The notes beneath the pieces are model-generated. The model was given only the letters and a program-made list of their open reading frames with translations. It did not search any database and was not told where the DNA came from. From JBFGCT01 sp041581055 (GTDB taxonomy: Bacteria > Actinomycetota > Acidimicrobiia > Acidimicrobiales > Ilumatobacteraceae), in contig JBFGCT010000006.1 of assembly GCA_041581055.1 (NCBI GenBank), forward strand, positions 1-47,733: DNA of 47,733 bases, written 5' to 3'. Positions 1 to 7,777 of this stretch are shown here, piece after piece. Within the stretch, counting starts at the first letter, position 1, and the number at the start of each line of letters is the position of its first letter. A program made the position numbers and the translations under genes.

Positions 1-1344
1 GAGCTCGGCGGGGAAGTTCGACTCCATCAGCGACAGGTACCGGCGCATGTCGAAGATCTTGTCGGTGATCTCGATGTTGACCGGGCAGATCTCGTCGCAC
101 GCCTTGCACGTCGTGCACGCCCACAGCTCCTCGGCGGTGATCCGCTCGAACAGGTTGTTGGCGCTCACCGTGATCTCGGCGTCGGTGCCGAGCGGGGGGG
201 TCACGGCGGGCGAGCCGGTCGCGGCCATCACCTCGCCGGCCTTGCGCACGCTCTCGCGCGGGTCGAGCGGTTTGCCGGTCGCGTGGGCCGGGCACACGCT
301 CGTGCACCGGCCGCACATCGTGCACGCGTCGAGGTCGAGCAGCTGCTTCCAGGTGAAGTCCTCCACCGTCGACGCGCCGAAGCTCTCCAGCTCGGTCTCC
401 ATCAGGTTGGGCATCGGCCGCATCGCGCCCTTCGGCCGGTCCTTGTCCTTGAGGTACATGTTGAGCGGCGAGGTGAACATGTGCCGGAGCATCGTCAACG
501 GCAGCAGCGCGAGGAACACGACGAACGCGACCACGTGGCCGATCCACATCCACTGGTGCCACGTGCTCAGCGTCGAGGCGGACCAGCCGTCGACCAGCTG
601 CGACAGCGGATATCCGACGAAGCTCCACTCCTCGTAGCCGGGGCGCCCCTCGACGGCGATGCGGAACATCTCGGCGCCGAACCCCGTGACGCCGATGGCG
701 AAGAACGTGCCGAGGATCCAGGCGTGCTCGGGCCGCGACTTGATCCGGATGCGGTACGGGCGCTGGACGTAGCGGCGCACGATCGCCCACACGATGCCGC
801 CGAGGAACACGAGGCCCGCCGCGTCGCCGACGAACGCGTACGCCTTGTATGTCGTGCCGTGCAGGAACTTCAGCGACTCGGGGAGTTGGTGGTCGACCTC
901 CAGGACCGTCGTGACCGCCAGCAGCACGAGGAATCCGAAGTAGATCATCGAGTGCATCAGCCCGGCCGCCGAATCGCGCAGCAGCGTCTGCATGTACACG
1001 CCGGCGCGGAAGTCCTTCATCCGCCGCGCCGCGTTCGTCGTGGTCGTGCGGCGTCGGGCCGGCGCGCCGCGCTCCCAGTTCTTCATCCGGTTGGCGAACA
1101 TGACGGCGCCCCACACGAGCATCACGGGGATGACGGTGTAGAACGCGATCTGGATCGGCCCCGGGATGTTGACGAACACCGCGCGGTGGACGGCGTTGTC
1201 GTTCTCCCAGCCGGTGATCAGCGGCGTGACGCCCGAGACCAGGGTGAACAGCGCGATCGCGACCCCGATGACGATCGCCAGCCGATGCGGCTTCACGCGG
1301 GCCGTGGTCGTGGTGGGGGCGTCGGTCTCGGCGTCGGTCGTCAT
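1..1344 (-). CDS. Membrane-bound Fe-S oxidoreductase (HdrD/GlpC-like with NarI-like membrane domain), 3' end outside window
   Basis: The frame runs open from an ATG at 1344 to the window edge, giving 448 residues of a longer protein. The N-terminal ~270 residues carry about six hydrophobic segments like a nitrate-reductase gamma/cytochrome b-type membrane domain. Two CX2CX2CX3CP motifs follow near residues 339-350 (CTMCGRCTSVCP) and 412-423 (CTTCKACDEICP), each expected to bind a [4Fe-4S] cluster. Known relatives are ~700-900 aa actinobacterial Fe-S reductases that end in CCG (cysteine-rich) domains; those would lie upstream of base 1 and cannot be seen. The inferred role is membrane electron transfer between the quinone pool and an unidentified partner. 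It is the last gene of a minus-strand run starting at 2595. Confidence 0.85.
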   Translation of the reverse strand, partial: MTTDAETDAPTTTTARVKPHRLAIVIGVAIALFTLVSGVTPLITGWENDNAVHRAVFVNIPGPIQIAFYTVIPVMLVWGAVMFANRMKNWERGAPARRRTTTTNAARRMKDFRAGVYMQTLLRDSAAGLMHSMIYFGFLVLLAVTTVLEVDHQLPESLKFLHGTTYKAYAFVGDAAGLVFLGGIVWAIVRRYVQRPYRIRIKSRPEHAWILGTFFAIGVTGFGAEMFRIAVEGRPGYEEWSFVGYPLSQLVDGWSASTLSTWHQWMWIGHVVAFVVFLALLPLTMLRHMFTSPLNMYLKDKDRPKGAMRPMPNLMETELESFGASTVEDFTWKQLLDLDACTMCGRCTSVCPAHATGKPLDPRESVRKAGEVMAATGSPAVTPPLGTDAEITVSANNLFERITAEELWACTTCKACDEICPVNIEITDKIFDMRRYLSLMESNFPAEL

Positions 1345-1401
1345 GACGCGGGCAACGCTAGCCGTTGCGTCGCGCCAGCTTCATGTCCACACCCGCCACT
1401 G

Positions 1402-2145
1402 TCACGAGCCGCGCAGTCGCCCGATCCCGTGGAGGAAGAACTCCGCCGCGGCGGCGATCGGATGCCCGCTCACGTCGAGCTCGCCGAACCCGACGATCGC
1501 GCCGAACGGCGCGTTCCAGTACTCCCCGGGGCCGGGTCGGGCGTCTCCCCACGGTCCGAGATAGAGGTACGGCTCGGCGTGGAACGCGTCGCCGGCCGAC
1601 GCGCCGAGATTGCAGCGCACGCCCGGCGCCGCGGCGAGGTCGATGCCGTAGTCGAAGTGCTCGGGCCACAGCCGGCCGACCGAGGCCGCCGGGTCGGGCA
1701 CGGAGGCCACGGTCAGGTCGATCGCCCGCTGCCCGAGCAGGTACCAGTCGCCGATGAGCGCGGCGGCGGCACCGTCGAGCGTGATCGGCGCGGCGTCGTC
1801 GGCGACGGGCGTCTCGCCGCCGACCCAGAACTCGGGGTCGGGCTCGAATCCGACGAACGCGCACAGCTCGCGGATCGTGCTGCCGGCGATCGTCGCCACC
1901 GCGGTCGACGCCGTGAGATCGGTCACGACCACGCCGATCACCCGCTCGACGAGGAGGGAGCCGCCGGCGATCCGGACCCGCTCGCGGTCGGCGCCGACCG
2001 CCGGCGTCGCGAACCCGCCGACGCTGGGGACCAGGTCGAACAGGCCGTCGTGGCGATGGCGCGCCTGGCCCAGCACGTGCGTGGCGAGCAGCTTGAGCGT
2101 GTCGCGCTGCGCCGGCCAGTCGTCGGCGAGGGGCGGGAAGTTCAT
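1402..2145 (-). CDS. Unrecognised 247-aa protein
   Basis: An intact ATG-started frame of 247 aa with no signal peptide, no membrane segment and no motif I can assign. The composition is that of a soluble protein with several Trp and Pro residues, and there are short conserved-looking blocks such as LWPEHFDYGIDL and EYWNAPFGAIVGF in the second half. It lies 24 nt after the cyclic-nucleotide-binding gene and 57 nt before the Fe-S oxidoreductase, all on the same strand, so the three are probably co-transcribed. It vaguely resembles actinobacterial conserved hypotheticals around 250-300 aa, but I do not recognise a function and do not propose one. Confidence 0.75.
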   Translation of the reverse strand: MNFPPLADDWPAQRDTLKLLATHVLGQARHRHDGLFDLVPSVGGFATPAVGADRERVRIAGGSLLVERVIGVVVTDLTASTAVATIAGSTIRELCAFVGFEPDPEFWVGGETPVADDAAPITLDGAAAALIGDWYLLGQRAIDLTVASVPDPAASVGRLWPEHFDYGIDLAAAPGVRCNLGASAGDAFHAEPYLYLGPWGDARPGPGEYWNAPFGAIVGFGELDVSGHPIAAAAEFFLHGIGRLRGS

Positions 2146-2169
2146 CGGGCCGTCGGCGCGGCGGCGGCG

Positions 2170-2595
2170 TCAGCCGAAGTACTTGCGGTCGAGCTCGCGG
2201 ATCCGGCCGGCCAGGCTGCTCAGCAGCTTGTGGCTGATGGCCGGAACGTCGTCGAGGACGGCGATGAAGCGACGCTGGTCGATGACCAGCAGCGTGCAGT
2301 CGGTCTCGCAGACCACCGTGGCGGTCCGCGGCCCGTGGTCGAGCAGCGACAGCTCGCCGACGACGGCGCCCGGGCCGAGCGTCGCGACCCGGCGCCCGTT
2401 GCGTTTGACGAGCACCTGCCCGTCGAGGACGACGAACGCCTCGCGCCCCATCTGCCCCTGGTCGATGATCAGGGTTCCGGCGGTCATCGTGATCTCGTCG
2501 CCGGCCTTCGCGACCTTCTCCAACTCCCTTCGGCTGCACGCGCTGAACAAGTCAACGGCCGAGAGATGTTCCAGTTGCTGCCTTCTGCTCGCCAT
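2170..2595 (-). CDS. Cyclic-nucleotide-binding-domain protein (single-domain, Crp-like)
   Basis: The 141-aa product is essentially one CNMP-binding beta-roll. It includes the turn G-Q-M-G-REAFVVLDGQVLV, the phosphate-binding-cassette-like GAVVGELSLLDHGPRTATV and a final helix SHKLLSSLAGRIRELD. There is no room for a DNA-binding helix-turn-helix, so it is not a full Crp/Fnr regulator. Small single-domain proteins of this type occur next to actinobacterial oxidoreductases and are thought to sense cyclic nucleotides or to interact with a partner protein. The start is placed at the ATG at 2595 rather than 2604 because a TAGGGT hexamer (2603-2608) lies exactly 7 nt upstream, the leaderless arrangement repeated across this window. 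It probably heads an operon with the two genes downstream. Confidence 0.8.
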   Translation of the reverse strand: MASRRQQLEHLSAVDLFSACSRRELEKVAKAGDEITMTAGTLIIDQGQMGREAFVVLDGQVLVKRNGRRVATLGPGAVVGELSLLDHGPRTATVVCETDCTLLVIDQRRFIAVLDDVPAISHKLLSSLAGRIRELDRKYFG

Positions 2596-2602
2596 GGCGA
2601 GC

Positions 2603-2608
2603 ACCCTA
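2603..2608 (-). promoter_or_regulatory. Leaderless-type -10 hexamer for the cyclic-nucleotide-binding gene
   Basis: TAGGGT on the minus strand, followed by 7 nt and the ATG at 2595. TANNNT placed 6-8 nt before a start codon is the known signature of actinobacterial leaderless transcripts. No Shine-Dalgarno sequence is possible here. Confidence 0.5.
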
Positions 2609-2704
2609 GACGGTTCGCGCGGACCGCATCATCAGCGAGACCGGCCGTGCCCGCGACGTCGCGGCGTCGGAATGCGGGGCATGGCGCGGCTAACCTCGCC
2701 CGCC

Positions 2705-3028
2705 ATGGCCGCCAACCCGCTGACCGACCCCAACTGGGCGACCGAGACCACCGAGAAGGTCGTCAACATCGTCGGCACGATACGCGACAAGACCACGACC
2801 CCGGTCGTCCACGCGGCGCGTGGCCTCGTGTTCGGCGTGCTGGCGCTCTTCCTCGGTGTGTTCGCCCTCTTCATGTTGCTGATCGGCGTCTCGCGCGGGC
2901 TCCAGGCGCTGCTCGACCTCGGGATGACCGACGCCCGCTCGGTGTACGTCAGCTATCTGATCATCGGCGGAATCCTTTCGCTCGCCGGGCTGTTGCTCTT
3001 CACGAAGCGCAATTCCGGTAGCGCCTGA
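2705..3028 (+). CDS. Small two-helix membrane protein
   Basis: A 107-aa protein. A hydrophilic N-terminus of ~38 residues with a KVVNIVGTIRDKTTTPVV helix is followed by two strong transmembrane segments (about residues 42-62 and 78-100), and the protein ends KRNSGSA. This looks like the phage-holin-like/DUF small integral membrane proteins common in Actinobacteria, and I cannot assign a role. The ATG at 2705 is chosen because the hexamer TAACCT (2691-2696) lies 8 nt upstream, a leaderless arrangement. The frame is open far upstream, but with no homologous-looking sequence. The gene lies 50 nt before trxB in the same direction and diverges from the gene starting at 2595. Confidence 0.75.
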   Translation: MAANPLTDPNWATETTEKVVNIVGTIRDKTTTPVVHAARGLVFGVLALFLGVFALFMLLIGVSRGLQALLDLGMTDARSVYVSYLIIGGILSLAGLLLFTKRNSGSA

Positions 3029-3078
3029 GCGCCCCAGCCCTCCAACCATCGTTCGCCCCAACGCGCGAGGATCCACCA

Positions 3079-4029
3079 ATGTCTGACGTCCGCGACGTAA
3101 TCATCATCGGCTCAGGACCCGCCGGCCTGACCGCGGCGATCTACACCGCCCGGGCCAATCTGGCCCCGCTGCTGATCGAGGGCGAGCCGTCCTCCACCAG
3201 CGACCAGCCCGGCGGCCAGCTCATGCTCACGACCGACGTCGAGAACTATCCCGGGTTCCCGGACGGCGTGATGGGGCCGGAGTTGATGGCCGGCATGCGG
3301 GCCCAGGCGGAGCGGTTCGGCACCGAGATCCTGACCGAGAAGGTCACCGCCGTCGACTTCGGCCAGCGCCCGTTCAAGGTGTTCGTCGGCGAGACCGAGC
3401 ACCTGGCGAACTCGGTGATCGTGTCGACCGGGGCGCAGTCGCTGATGCTCGGGCTGGAAGCCGAGGAGCGCCTGATCGGGCACGGCCTGTCGACGTGTGC
3501 GACCTGCGACGGCTTCTTCTTCCGCGGTCACGAGATTGCGGTCGCCGGCGGCGGCGACTCGGCGCTGGAGGAGGCGGGCTTCCTGACCAAGTTCGCCGAC
3601 AAGGTGACGGTCATCCACCGGCGCGACGAGCTCCGGGCCTCCAAGATCATGCAGGATCGGGCGTTCGCCAATCCGAAGATCGAGTTCTTGTGGGACACCG
3701 TCATCGAGGACATCCTCGGGGAGAGCACGGTCGAGGGGCTCGAGGTGCGCAACGTCAAGTCCGGCGAGCGCAGCACCCTCAAGGTGACCGGCCTGTTCGT
3801 CGCCATCGGCCACAAGCCCAACACCGATCTGTTCCGGGGCCAACTCGACATGGAGGAGGACAGCGGCTACCTGATCACGCGGCCCGACTCGTCCTACACG
3901 AACGTCGACGGGGTCTTCGCATGCGGCGACGTGCAGGACCACGTCTACCGGCAGGCGGTCACCGCCGCCGGATCGGGCTGCATGGCGGCCATCGACGCCG
4001 AGCGGTGGCTCGAGGCGCACGAGCAGTGA
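3079..4029 (+). CDS. trxB: Thioredoxin reductase (NADPH)
   Basis: A 316-aa low-molecular-weight thioredoxin reductase. It has the FAD-binding GSGPAGLTAAIYTARA at residues 11-26, the redox-active CATC at 140-143, the NADPH-binding GGGDSALEEA around 157 and a C-terminal FAD motif GVFACGDVQD. Length and motifs are typical. It transfers electrons from NADPH through FAD to the thioredoxin encoded 120 nt downstream. The ATG at 3079 has a GAGGAT ribosome-binding sequence a few bases upstream. The trxB-trxA-cwlM-parB order matches that next to oriC in mycobacteria and other Actinobacteria, which supports the identity of all four. Confidence 0.97.
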   Translation: MSDVRDVIIIGSGPAGLTAAIYTARANLAPLLIEGEPSSTSDQPGGQLMLTTDVENYPGFPDGVMGPELMAGMRAQAERFGTEILTEKVTAVDFGQRPFKVFVGETEHLANSVIVSTGAQSLMLGLEAEERLIGHGLSTCATCDGFFFRGHEIAVAGGGDSALEEAGFLTKFADKVTVIHRRDELRASKIMQDRAFANPKIEFLWDTVIEDILGESTVEGLEVRNVKSGERSTLKVTGLFVAIGHKPNTDLFRGQLDMEEDSGYLITRPDSSYTNVDGVFACGDVQDHVYRQAVTAAGSGCMAAIDAERWLEAHEQ

Positions 4030-4055
4030 TCGCCCGGCGTCGGGCGGCCTCGCCG

Positions 4056-4061
4056 TAGACT
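4056..4061 (+). promoter_or_regulatory. Candidate -10 hexamer (TAGACT) upstream of trxA
   Basis: TAGACT lies 7 nt before an ATG at 4069 that is in frame with trxA. Transcription could therefore start at 4069, either giving a leaderless N-terminally extended thioredoxin (27 extra residues) or an 81-nt leader to the ribosome-binding site at 4134-4139. The conventional start at 4150 looks better to me because it has a Shine-Dalgarno sequence and the family's usual length. Confidence 0.4.
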
Positions 4062-4149
4062 CCCGGGAATGCCCGTCGCCGGGCGGCGGTTGCAGGTCGG
4101 TGTAGCCCCCCACCCGGCGGGGATGTTCGCTCGAAAGGAACTTGTACCA

Positions 4150-4488
4150 ATGGCAGACGGAATCGTCAACTTGACCGCCGAGACCTTCGACGAGACGGTG
4201 CTCGGGTCCGAGCATCCCGTGGTCGTCGACTTCTGGGCCGAGTGGTGTCACCCGTGCAAGAAGATCGCTCCGGTCCTCGAGGAGATCGCACATGAGTACG
4301 GCGACAGCGTCCACGTCGCCAAACTCGACGTCGACGCGCATCCGGACATCGCCCGTCAGTACGGGGTGATGAGCATCCCGACGCTGCTGGTCTTCAAGAA
4401 TGGCGAGGTCGACAAGCGCCTCGTCGGCGCCAAGAGCAAAGGCGCCCTGCTCGAGGAGCTCGGCGAATTCCTGGTCACTTCCCGCTGA
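4150..4488 (+). CDS. trxA: Thioredoxin with an unusual WCHPC active site
   Basis: A 112-aa thioredoxin fold protein. The normal WCGPC active site reads WCHPC (Cys33, His34, Pro35, Cys36), preceded by the standard VVVDFWAEW strand. The cis-proline loop is MSIPTLLVFKNGE and the C-terminal helix is LLEELGEFL. It is the presumed electron acceptor of TrxB and donor to protein disulfides. The dipeptide between the active-site cysteines sets redox potential in this family; the usual Gly-Pro is replaced by His-Pro. His-Pro order is the reverse of the Pro-His of DsbA, so a shifted potential is plausible. The start at 4150 has AAAGGA at 4134-4139. Its TGA stop overlaps the putative CTG start of the next gene. 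Confidence 0.95.
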   Translation: MADGIVNLTAETFDETVLGSEHPVVVDFWAEWCHPCKKIAPVLEEIAHEYGDSVHVAKLDVDAHPDIARQYGVMSIPTLLVFKNGEVDKRLVGAKSKGALLEELGEFLVTSR

Positions 4489-5453
4489 CCGAGGGTCAGC
4501 GCGGCGAAGCGATCCGCGACCTGCAGCGCCGTCTCGTCACGGCCGGCTTTCCCGTCGGGAGCGCTGACGCGGGGACGTTCTGCGCGGCGACCCGCGACGC
4601 CGTCACGTCGTTCCAGACCACGCGGGGGCTGCACGCCAGCGGCGCCTGCGACGAGCAGACCTGGCTCGCCCTCATCGAGGCCGGTTGGCGGCTCGGCGAC
4701 CGCCTCCTGAAGCTGAGCGCCCCCCACCAACGCGGCGACGACGTCGCCGAGCTGCAGGACTGCCTGAACCGTCTCGGGTTCGACTGCGGCCGGCCCGACG
4801 GGATCCTCGGCCCGGCGACGGCGCGGGCGCTCGACGACTTCCAGCGCAACTCCGGGCTGACCGCCGACGGCATCTGCGGCGGCCAGACCGTACGCATGTT
4901 GGCCCTGGTCAGCCGGCAGAGCGGATCCGGCCCCGGCGTCGCGCTCGTCCGCGAGAGCGAGTGGATGAGTCGTCCCGCCGCGCTGACGACGTTGCGCGTG
5001 GTGGTCGGGCAGTTCGGCGGACTCAGCTCGATCGCCCGCCCGGTGTCGCGCCGGCTGCGCGAGCTCGGCGCCACCGTCATCTCGACCGACGAGTACGAGG
5101 CGGCGGCGCAGGCGGCGGCCGCCAACCGGTTCGGGGCCACCGTCTACATCGGTTTGGAGGCCCGAGCGGATTCCTGTTCGATCATCTCGTATTTTGCCGT
5201 ACCGACGTTCGAGTCGATCGGTGGACGGATGCTGGGAGCGGGCATCGCGGAGCGATTGCGCCTCGTCCTCGGCGCCGACCCGCAGCTGCGGGGCATGCGG
5301 TTGCCCGTGCTGCGCGAGACGCGGATGCCGGCCGTGCTGTGCTCGCTGGGCCCGGTGCGCGACGTCGTCGACAAGGCGGATCCGATCACGGAGGCCCTGG
5401 TCTCGGCGGTGCGCCACTGGAGCAGCGGCCCCGCTGCGCACCCGATCGACTGA
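4485..5453 (+). CDS. cwlM: CwlM-like protein: two peptidoglycan-binding domains plus degenerate amidase domain
   Basis: About 322 aa. Two consecutive PG-binding type-1 repeats (roughly residues 2-65 and 76-140: RGEAIRDLQRRLVTAGF... and DDVAELQDCLNRLGF...) precede an Amidase_3-like fold. The amidase half lacks every zinc ligand I would expect: the usual DPGHGG strand reads VVVGQFGGL, the SIHAN strand reads VYIGLEAR and the catalytic E-x-GFLSN region reads VLCSLGPV. The CwlM orthologue of mycobacteria sits at the same place (trxC-cwlM-parB) and acts as a regulator of MurA rather than an enzyme. A similar non-catalytic role is inferred. No ATG, GTG or TTG precedes the first domain. A CTG at 4485 overlapping the trxA stop (CTGA) is the most economical start but is uncertain. 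Confidence 0.8.
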   Translation: MTEGQRGEAIRDLQRRLVTAGFPVGSADAGTFCAATRDAVTSFQTTRGLHASGACDEQTWLALIEAGWRLGDRLLKLSAPHQRGDDVAELQDCLNRLGFDCGRPDGILGPATARALDDFQRNSGLTADGICGGQTVRMLALVSRQSGSGPGVALVRESEWMSRPAALTTLRVVVGQFGGLSSIARPVSRRLRELGATVISTDEYEAAAQAAAANRFGATVYIGLEARADSCSIISYFAVPTFESIGGRMLGAGIAERLRLVLGADPQLRGMRLPVLRETRMPAVLCSLGPVRDVVDKADPITEALVSAVRHWSSGPAAHPID

Positions 5454-5454
5454 G

Positions 5455-5625
5455 TTATCCACAGGTATGTCCCCAGGGTGTGGGTTCAGCTGAAGAGGAT
5501 GTCGAACTTCCAGCCACGGAACGTGTGGAGATGAGCACCCGATGGCCACGTCAGGCCGTCGGCAACGGGCCCGGTCAGAGCGTTCTCTCATCGTCATCCA
5601 CAGGGTAAGTCACAGGTGTGGACAG
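5455..5625. promoter_or_regulatory. Cluster of DnaA-box-like sequences between cwlM and parB
   Basis: The 196-bp gap between the convergent cwlM and parB genes holds a perfect TTATCCACA (5455-5463), TCATCCACA (5594-5602) and, in inverse orientation, TGTGGACAG (5617-5625). No promoter is needed in a convergent gap. The boxes may titrate DnaA or form an outlying origin element. They lie ~8 kb from the dnaA-dnaN gap. Confidence 0.5.
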
Positions 5626-5649
5626 GCGCGTGAGGGTTGGCAAATCCCG

Positions 5650-6567
5650 CTACGGCGCCATACGGCGATAAATCCGCTCGAGATCCTCCAGATCGGCGAA
5701 GTCGATCGTCACCCGGCCCCGCCTGGCCCCCATGTTCACGGCAACCCGCGTGTCCAGGTGGGTGGCCAACAACTCCTCCAGTTCGAGCAGGCCGGGAGGG
5801 CGCAGCTTGGTCACCGGCGTCAGCCCCGCGCCGTCGATCGACCCCGACGAGGTGTCACCGGGGCCGGGGGCCTCCTCCGGCGTCTCGGTGGTCACGACCC
5901 CCCGGACCGCGTCTTCGACGGCGCGCACCGACCAGCCCTCGGCCACGGCGAGCTTGGCGAGCTCTTCCTGACGGCCCCGGTCGGGCGTGCCGAGCAGCGC
6001 CCGCGCGTGGCCCGCCGAGAGTTGGCCATCGGCGAGCAGGTGTTGCACGGTGGGCGGGAGCCCGAGCAGCCGGATCGAGTTGGTGACCGCCGAGCGGCTC
6101 TTGCCCACCCGCGTCGCGACCTGCTCGTGGGTCAACTCGAAGTCCTCGATCAGCTGCTGGTACGCGGCCGCCTCCTCGAGCGCGGTGAGATCGTCGCGGT
6201 GGAGGTTCTCGACCAACGCCTGCTCGACCGAGGTGACGTCGTCGGTCGCCCGGACGATCGCCGGAATCGTCGTCCGGCCGGCGCGCTGCGCGGCGCGCCA
6301 GCGTCGCTCACCGGCGACCAACTGGAAGGCGCCGTCTTCCAGCGGCCGCACGAGGATCGGTTGGAGCACGCCCATCTCGGCGATCGAGGCGGCGAGCTCG
6401 ACGAGGCTCTCCTCGTCGAAATGCATGCGCGGCTGGTGGGGGTTTGGTGAGACCGCGTCGACCGCGACCTCGACCAGCGTCGCCTCGGCGCCGGCCGCGC
6501 CTTCGCCCACGGCGACGGCCGGGATGAGCGAGCTGAGCCCCTTGCCGAGTCCGCTCCGGCGGGTCAT
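5650..6567 (-). CDS. parB: Chromosome-partitioning protein ParB
   Basis: 305 aa. The N-terminus MTRRSGLGKGLSSLIP is the usual ParA-interacting tail. Then come the conserved NPHQPR motif, the CTP-binding GERRWRA, the ENLHRDDLTALEEA helix and the parS-reading helix-turn-helix LTHEQVATRVGKSRSAVTNSIRLL. A C-terminal dimerisation segment ends RIYRRMAP. It binds parS and spreads as a CTP-dependent clamp to segregate the origin region. The ATG at 6567 overlaps the parA stop by 4 nt (ATGA), so the two are translationally coupled. Two parS-like sites lie ~1.1 kb upstream in the parA leader. Confidence 0.97.
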   Translation of the reverse strand: MTRRSGLGKGLSSLIPAVAVGEGAAGAEATLVEVAVDAVSPNPHQPRMHFDEESLVELAASIAEMGVLQPILVRPLEDGAFQLVAGERRWRAAQRAGRTTIPAIVRATDDVTSVEQALVENLHRDDLTALEEAAAYQQLIEDFELTHEQVATRVGKSRSAVTNSIRLLGLPPTVQHLLADGQLSAGHARALLGTPDRGRQEELAKLAVAEGWSVRAVEDAVRGVVTTETPEEAPGPGDTSSGSIDGAGLTPVTKLRPPGLLELEELLATHLDTRVAVNMGARRGRVTIDFADLEDLERIYRRMAP

Positions 6568-7547
6568 CGGGGCACCTCCTCGGTGACGTCGTAGCCCGCG
6601 TCGTAGGGCGCTGCGATCCGGTGGGCCGCGGGCGTCGCGGGCACCGCGGACGCCGCGGGCGGGTCGGGCGGGCCGGGGGCCGTCACGATCGCCGGGCCGC
6701 CGGACCCCGCGGGCGGGTCCGCCTCCCCCCCGGTGACGCTCGCCGAATGGACCTCGCTCGCTGCGTCTCGATAGGCGATCGCGCCGCGCGACCGGGGATC
6801 GAACGTGGTGATCGGCTGCCCGAAGGACGGCGCCTCCGACAGCCGCACCGAGCGGGGGATGATCGCCCGGAGCACCTTCTCGCCGAAGTGCTCGCGCACC
6901 TCGCGGACCACCTGCTCGGCGAGCTTGGTCCGGGCGTCGTACATCACGCACAGGATCGTGCTGACCTCCAGCGTCGGGTTGAGATTGCGCTTGACCAGGT
7001 CGACGTTGCGCAGCAGCTGGCCGAGACCCTCGAGGGCGTAGTACTCGCATTGGATCGGGACCAGCACCTCGGCGGCGGCCGACAACCCGTTGACGGTGAG
7101 GAGACCGAGCGACGGCGGGCAGTCGATCAAGACGTAGTCGTAGGCGTCGATCACCGCGTCGATCGCCCGCTTCAGCCGTTGCTCCCGGCTGAACGCCGGC
7201 ACCAGCTCGATCTCGGCGCCGGCGAGGTCGAGCGACGCCGGGGCGACGAACAGGTGCCGGATGTCGGTCGGCTCGATGACGTTCTCCAGCGGCTCCTCGT
7301 GCATCAAGACGTGGTACATCGAGTGTTCGAGCCCGCGGTTCTCGATCCCCAGCCCGGTCGACGCGTTGCCCTGCGGGTCGAGGTCGATCAGCAGCGTGCG
7401 CTGACCCAACTCGGCCAGCGCGGCGCCGAGGTTGACGGCGGTCGTCGTCTTGCCGACGCCGCCCTTCTGGTTGGCGACGGCGAGGATGCGGGGGAGCGGG
7501 CGGGCCGCGGTGGCGGACGGGGACGAAGCTTGGTCGGTATCCGACAC
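6564..7547 (-). CDS. parA: Chromosome-partitioning ATPase ParA (Soj)
   Basis: 327 aa from a GTG at 7547. The deviant Walker A KGGVGKTT, Walker A' (YDYVLIDCPPSLGLLT) and the LDLDPQGNASTGLGI strand are all present. The protein ends in a ~70-residue Ala/Pro-rich tail that is longer than usual. The frame stays open to 7715, but that part would translate through both parS sites. The GTG at 7547 has an excellent AGGAG (7553-7557) 5 nt upstream, and the residues after it (MSDTDQASSPSATAARPLPRIL) lead directly into the ATPase core. The ATPase forms nucleoid-bound gradients that pull ParB-parS complexes apart. Confidence 0.95.
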   Translation of the reverse strand: MSDTDQASSPSATAARPLPRILAVANQKGGVGKTTTAVNLGAALAELGQRTLLIDLDPQGNASTGLGIENRGLEHSMYHVLMHEEPLENVIEPTDIRHLFVAPASLDLAGAEIELVPAFSREQRLKRAIDAVIDAYDYVLIDCPPSLGLLTVNGLSAAAEVLVPIQCEYYALEGLGQLLRNVDLVKRNLNPTLEVSTILCVMYDARTKLAEQVVREVREHFGEKVLRAIIPRSVRLSEAPSFGQPITTFDPRSRGAIAYRDAASEVHSASVTGGEADPPAGSGGPAIVTAPGPPDPPAASAVPATPAAHRIAAPYDAGYDVTEEVPR

Positions 7548-7637
7548 GCTGTCTCCTGTGGGTGGGGGCCCCGACGGTTCGGGGCAGAGGACGCCCACAC
7601 TGTGCCTCATCCGGTCGAGCGATTCAAGCATTGTCGA

Positions 7638-7653
7638 CGTTCCACGTGAAACC
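7638..7653. promoter_or_regulatory. parS site 1
   Basis: CGTTCCACGTGAAACC matches the widespread 16-bp ParB site TGTTNCACGTGAAACA at all positions but the two ends, including the central CACGTG. It lies in the parA leader. Confidence 0.85.
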
Positions 7654-7698
7654 GGGGGCCCGGCCGGGCGCCCGCAGCCCGCGCCGAACCCCCCGCGA

Positions 7699-7714
7699 TG
7701 TTTCATGTGAAACA
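7699..7714. promoter_or_regulatory. parS site 2
   Basis: TGTTTCATGTGAAACA matches the parS consensus except for one base in the centre (CATGTG instead of CACGTG). It lies 46 bp from site 1. The two sites together fill the 230-bp gap between parA and rsmG. Confidence 0.8.
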
Positions 7715-7777
7715 TCGGCGCGAGCTCGTTGACCAGGCGTGATGACCGCTCCCGTCGCCCCAGTCAGGGCGTCGAGT

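Noticed and set aside
7548..7715. N-terminal extension of ParA from ATG 7715
   Set aside because: It would translate both parS sites; a strong ribosome-binding site precedes GTG 7547.
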